Shown here one piece after another: positions 62,369 through 64,000 of a DNA stretch of 64,000 bases. Origin of the DNA: Cymbomonas tetramitiformis (Eukaryota > Chlorophyta > Pyramimonadophyceae > Pyramimonadales > Pyramimonadaceae); NCBI GenBank assembly GCA_001247695.2, contig LGRX02034649.1:1-64000 (forward strand). The letters run 5' to 3'. Each line of letters opens with the position of its first letter. Position 1 is the first letter of the stretch. The notes below the pieces were generated by a model that made no database searches, was not told the origin of the DNA, and saw nothing but the letters and a program-made list of their open reading frames with translations. A program made the translations under genes and the position numbers.

Positions 62369-64000
62369 TCAATCGCTAAGACCACTCGCGTCAGATTCCC
62401 ATCCGCCCTCAGGTATGATCGTCACTTCAGCTCGTACTCCCGCTAACGCTATCGGTTCCGGCTCAAACTCGGGCGGGTCACTCTCAACAACAGCTGACTG
62501 GACTAAAACGCTCATCTCGCTCAGATCCTTCCTGACAAGCAGTTCAGACAGGAACGCATGCACCTCTTCATGTAGGGTCAGGTTGTGGAAAAGCTGTTTT
62601 AACAGTGCCGACGGAATCCCATACAAATTCTCTCGCGCTCCCATGCCCTTCGCAAACACACCTCCGGCTCTCATCGCGCGCCCTCCCTGCGCTACCTTCT
62701 CGTGCCTACCGTTCTGCCGGAAGAACTCGCAAGGCGTGTCGGAATCGCACACTCGCAAGGGTGTGCGCAACGGAACGTTGGTCCAGATGTGCGTGGGCTT
62801 CCTGTATGCGGTCCCGTATTTACAGTACGTGACGAGGTGCGGAGCTGGTAGATTGCTCATGCATCGACGCGTGTGCAAACCGTGGGGCTCTCTTCCCTTC
62901 GGGTTCTCAATGAAGTATGCTTCGGGCCTCAAGTACCGGATGATCTCCAATGTCCTACGAACTCGCCTGTCCGCAGCGCGCAAATCTCGGATGCCTACCG
63001 TCTTCGCCTGGCTGTACTCTGTACAAGGTGGGCTAGCCCAGACTACGTCGAAGTGTCCTGGTCTGAACTGTCGGTAGTCCCATCGCATGATATCCTCGCA
63101 ATGTGTGGGGCCCCACTTGGGCTGAATGTCTACGGCAACTACTTCGCTGTTGGGAAATTGCTTAGTGAACTGCCTCTCGACTGACCCGGTCCCACAAAAC
63201 AATACGAGAATCTTAGACTGGCCGACTGGCTCCTTCTCAAGTGCTGCGGCTCCGTTGACTGGCGGCAGGGTGCTCTGAGCAGATACTCTCGCGAAAGTTC
63301 CTACTTCCTCATCAAACCTCTCCTCTGGCACCCATGGCATTGCTCCGTCTACCTTGAGCTCCTCCGAGAGCGTGGTCCATACCGCTCCTGCGGACTCGTC
63401 GCGCCTCTTACGGACCCTAAGCTTCTCTCGCTCCACTATCTTAGCCTCGATCCTCTCAAACTCCAACAACGCCCGGTTGGGAACGCCGGGCCTGCCGGCT
63501 CCGTCCCACTCCAGATCCTCTCGGGTCTTCCACTCGTTCTCACTGCGGGGCATTCCTGTCCACTTGACCAGGTGCTCCGTCCACCTCCTACCCTGACGCT
63601 GGCGCGTGCGCGAACGCTCCACCCTCTCGACGTGGGTTTCCTTGCGCCCGCTGACGTCCAACGGAGGAGGGGGAATCTCCTTAGCTCTCTCAACAAAGCG
63701 GCTGCTCGACTCTACCGGCGAAAGCCGGTCCACGGTAAACACATCGTGCACTTTCCACTGCTTAGGCGTCTGCAACCTATAGGCCGACGGTGCGCCTCTA
63801 TCGCTCGCGGGAAGGGCCATCTGCCTGTCGCTGTGAAAGACTTCCAGCACCCGAAGGGGCCCGAGGCGCTTCTTAAGCAATTTCTTGTGCAACCCGCGGT
63901 CGCCCGGCTGGGTGAGGTACGTGGCGTCCACCCAAACCTCATCGCCTACTGCGTAACTCCTGGACTTGTGACGCGCGTCGTACTGGGCGATCTGCTGCTG
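62369..64000 (-). CDS. Polyprotein end: integrase C-term, chromodomain, C5 cytosine methyltransferase
   Basis: Open from the window end (64000) to TGA at 62369; residues numbered from codon 63931. The integrase tail includes IAQYDARHKSRSYAVGDEVW (upstream of residue 1), KKRLGPLRVLEVF (20-32) and WKVHDVFTVDRLSPV. The chromodomain follows at about 98-160 (HLVKWTGMPRSENEWKTREDL). After a charged linker, a C5 DNA methyltransferase begins near 240: motif I LVLFCGTGS (242-250), motif II VVAVDIQPKW, motif IV catalytic Cys303 in ASPPCTEYS, motif VI ENP (342-344), then VTYCKYG...RKPTHIWTN in place of the usual Q-x-R-x-R region, as in short phage-type enzymes. The predicted product methylates cytosine in DNA, targeted by the chromodomain or integration complex; that role is inferred. 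No frameshift is visible. Confidence 0.85.
   Translation of the reverse strand, partial: QQQIAQYDARHKSRSYAVGDEVWVDATYLTQPGDRGLHKKLLKKRLGPLRVLEVFHSDRQMALPASDRGAPSAYRLQTPKQWKVHDVFTVDRLSPVESSSRFVERAKEIPPPPLDVSGRKETHVERVERSRTRQRQGRRWTEHLVKWTGMPRSENEWKTREDLEWDGAGRPGVPNRALLEFERIEAKIVEREKLRVRKRRDESAGAVWTTLSEELKVDGAMPWVPEERFDEEVGTFARVSAQSTLPPVNGAAALEKEPVGQSKILVLFCGTGSVERQFTKQFPNSEVVAVDIQPKWGPTHCEDIMRWDYRQFRPGHFDVVWASPPCTEYSQAKTVGIRDLRAADRRVRRTLEIIRYLRPEAYFIENPKGREPHGLHTRRCMSNLPAPHLVTYCKYGTAYRKPTHIWTNVPLRTPLRVCDSDTPCEFFRQNGRHEKVAQGGRAMRAGGVFAKGMGARENLYGIPSALLKQLFHNLTLHEEVHAFLSELLVRKDLSEMSVLVQSAVVESDPPEFEPEPIALAGVRAEVTIIPEGGWESDASGLSD

Larger units (their letters stand above)
61100..64000 (-). mobile_element. 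Ty3/gypsy chromovirus-like retrotransposon, 3' part
   Basis: On the minus strand, from the window end: integrase C-terminal region, chromodomain and C5 methyltransferase in one frame (stop at 62369), then tandem repeats, then a G11 polypurine tract (61658-61648). The 3' LTR probably starts at about 61645 (TTGTGCTAGG) and runs for some 0.5 kb. Its end is not determinable without the 5' LTR, which lies outside the window together with Gag, protease, RT and the integrase core. Only the chromovirus branch of Ty3/gypsy normally carries a chromodomain after the integrase. Confidence 0.75.

Noticed and set aside
1..64000. CRISPR arrays
   Set aside because: Several arrays have regular units, but none has unique spacers between constant repeats; all are ordinary minisatellites in eukaryotic DNA.

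Overview
Nuclear DNA of a eukaryote, most likely a green alga of the prasinophyte type. The reasons are GT-AG introns with frequent GTGCGC donors in GC-rich exons, a proline-rich SPP linker in a secreted protein, a short CCCTAAAA/CCCTAAA telomere-like tract, and a multi-membrane-pass surface protein with a Pmp-like beta-helix ectodomain. The organism is inferred; no taxonomic marker gene is present.

Layout. 1-13.3 kb: mostly repeats and AT-rich DNA, with two exon-sized islands on the minus strand (1023-1199; about 3004-3538, a zf-XS-like finger). 13326-22291: a nearly intact tyrosine-recombinase retrotransposon (DIRS/PAT group) with split direct repeats A1...B1-A2-B2. It has a spliced first gene ending in a RING-H2 finger, a Gag with a CCHC knuckle, an RNase H + RT + RNase H/Dam-like polyprotein, and a recombinase. 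22.6-26.6 kb: exon-like segments on the plus strand among minisatellites. 26.6-35.8 kb: little recognisable, apart from a candidate plastid-transit-peptide exon (34370-34630, minus).

35864-59812: one very large plus-strand gene of at least 17 exons. It encodes a signal peptide, Cys-rich modules, a proline-rich linker, a long Pmp-like beta-helix, a GCC2/GCC3-like Cys-rich segment and about eight membrane helices. Most exon junctions join in phase. Its introns are filled with minisatellites. One intron (45345-53717) holds a second, oppositely oriented PAT-type element (45653-53611), inserted exactly inside one unit of a 26-bp minisatellite.

59.8-61.1 kb: nothing recognised. 61.1-64.0 kb: the 3' part of a minus-strand Ty3/gypsy (chromovirus-like) element running off the window. 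Its polyprotein end is integrase C-terminus, then chromodomain, then a complete-looking C5 cytosine DNA methyltransferase. This fusion is the most striking item here, followed by the RING and PHD-like fingers and the dual RNase H of the PAT elements, and the clean insertion of one of them into an intronic minisatellite.

All calls come from reading the sequence by eye. Exon borders are inferred from splice signals, phase and protein pattern.
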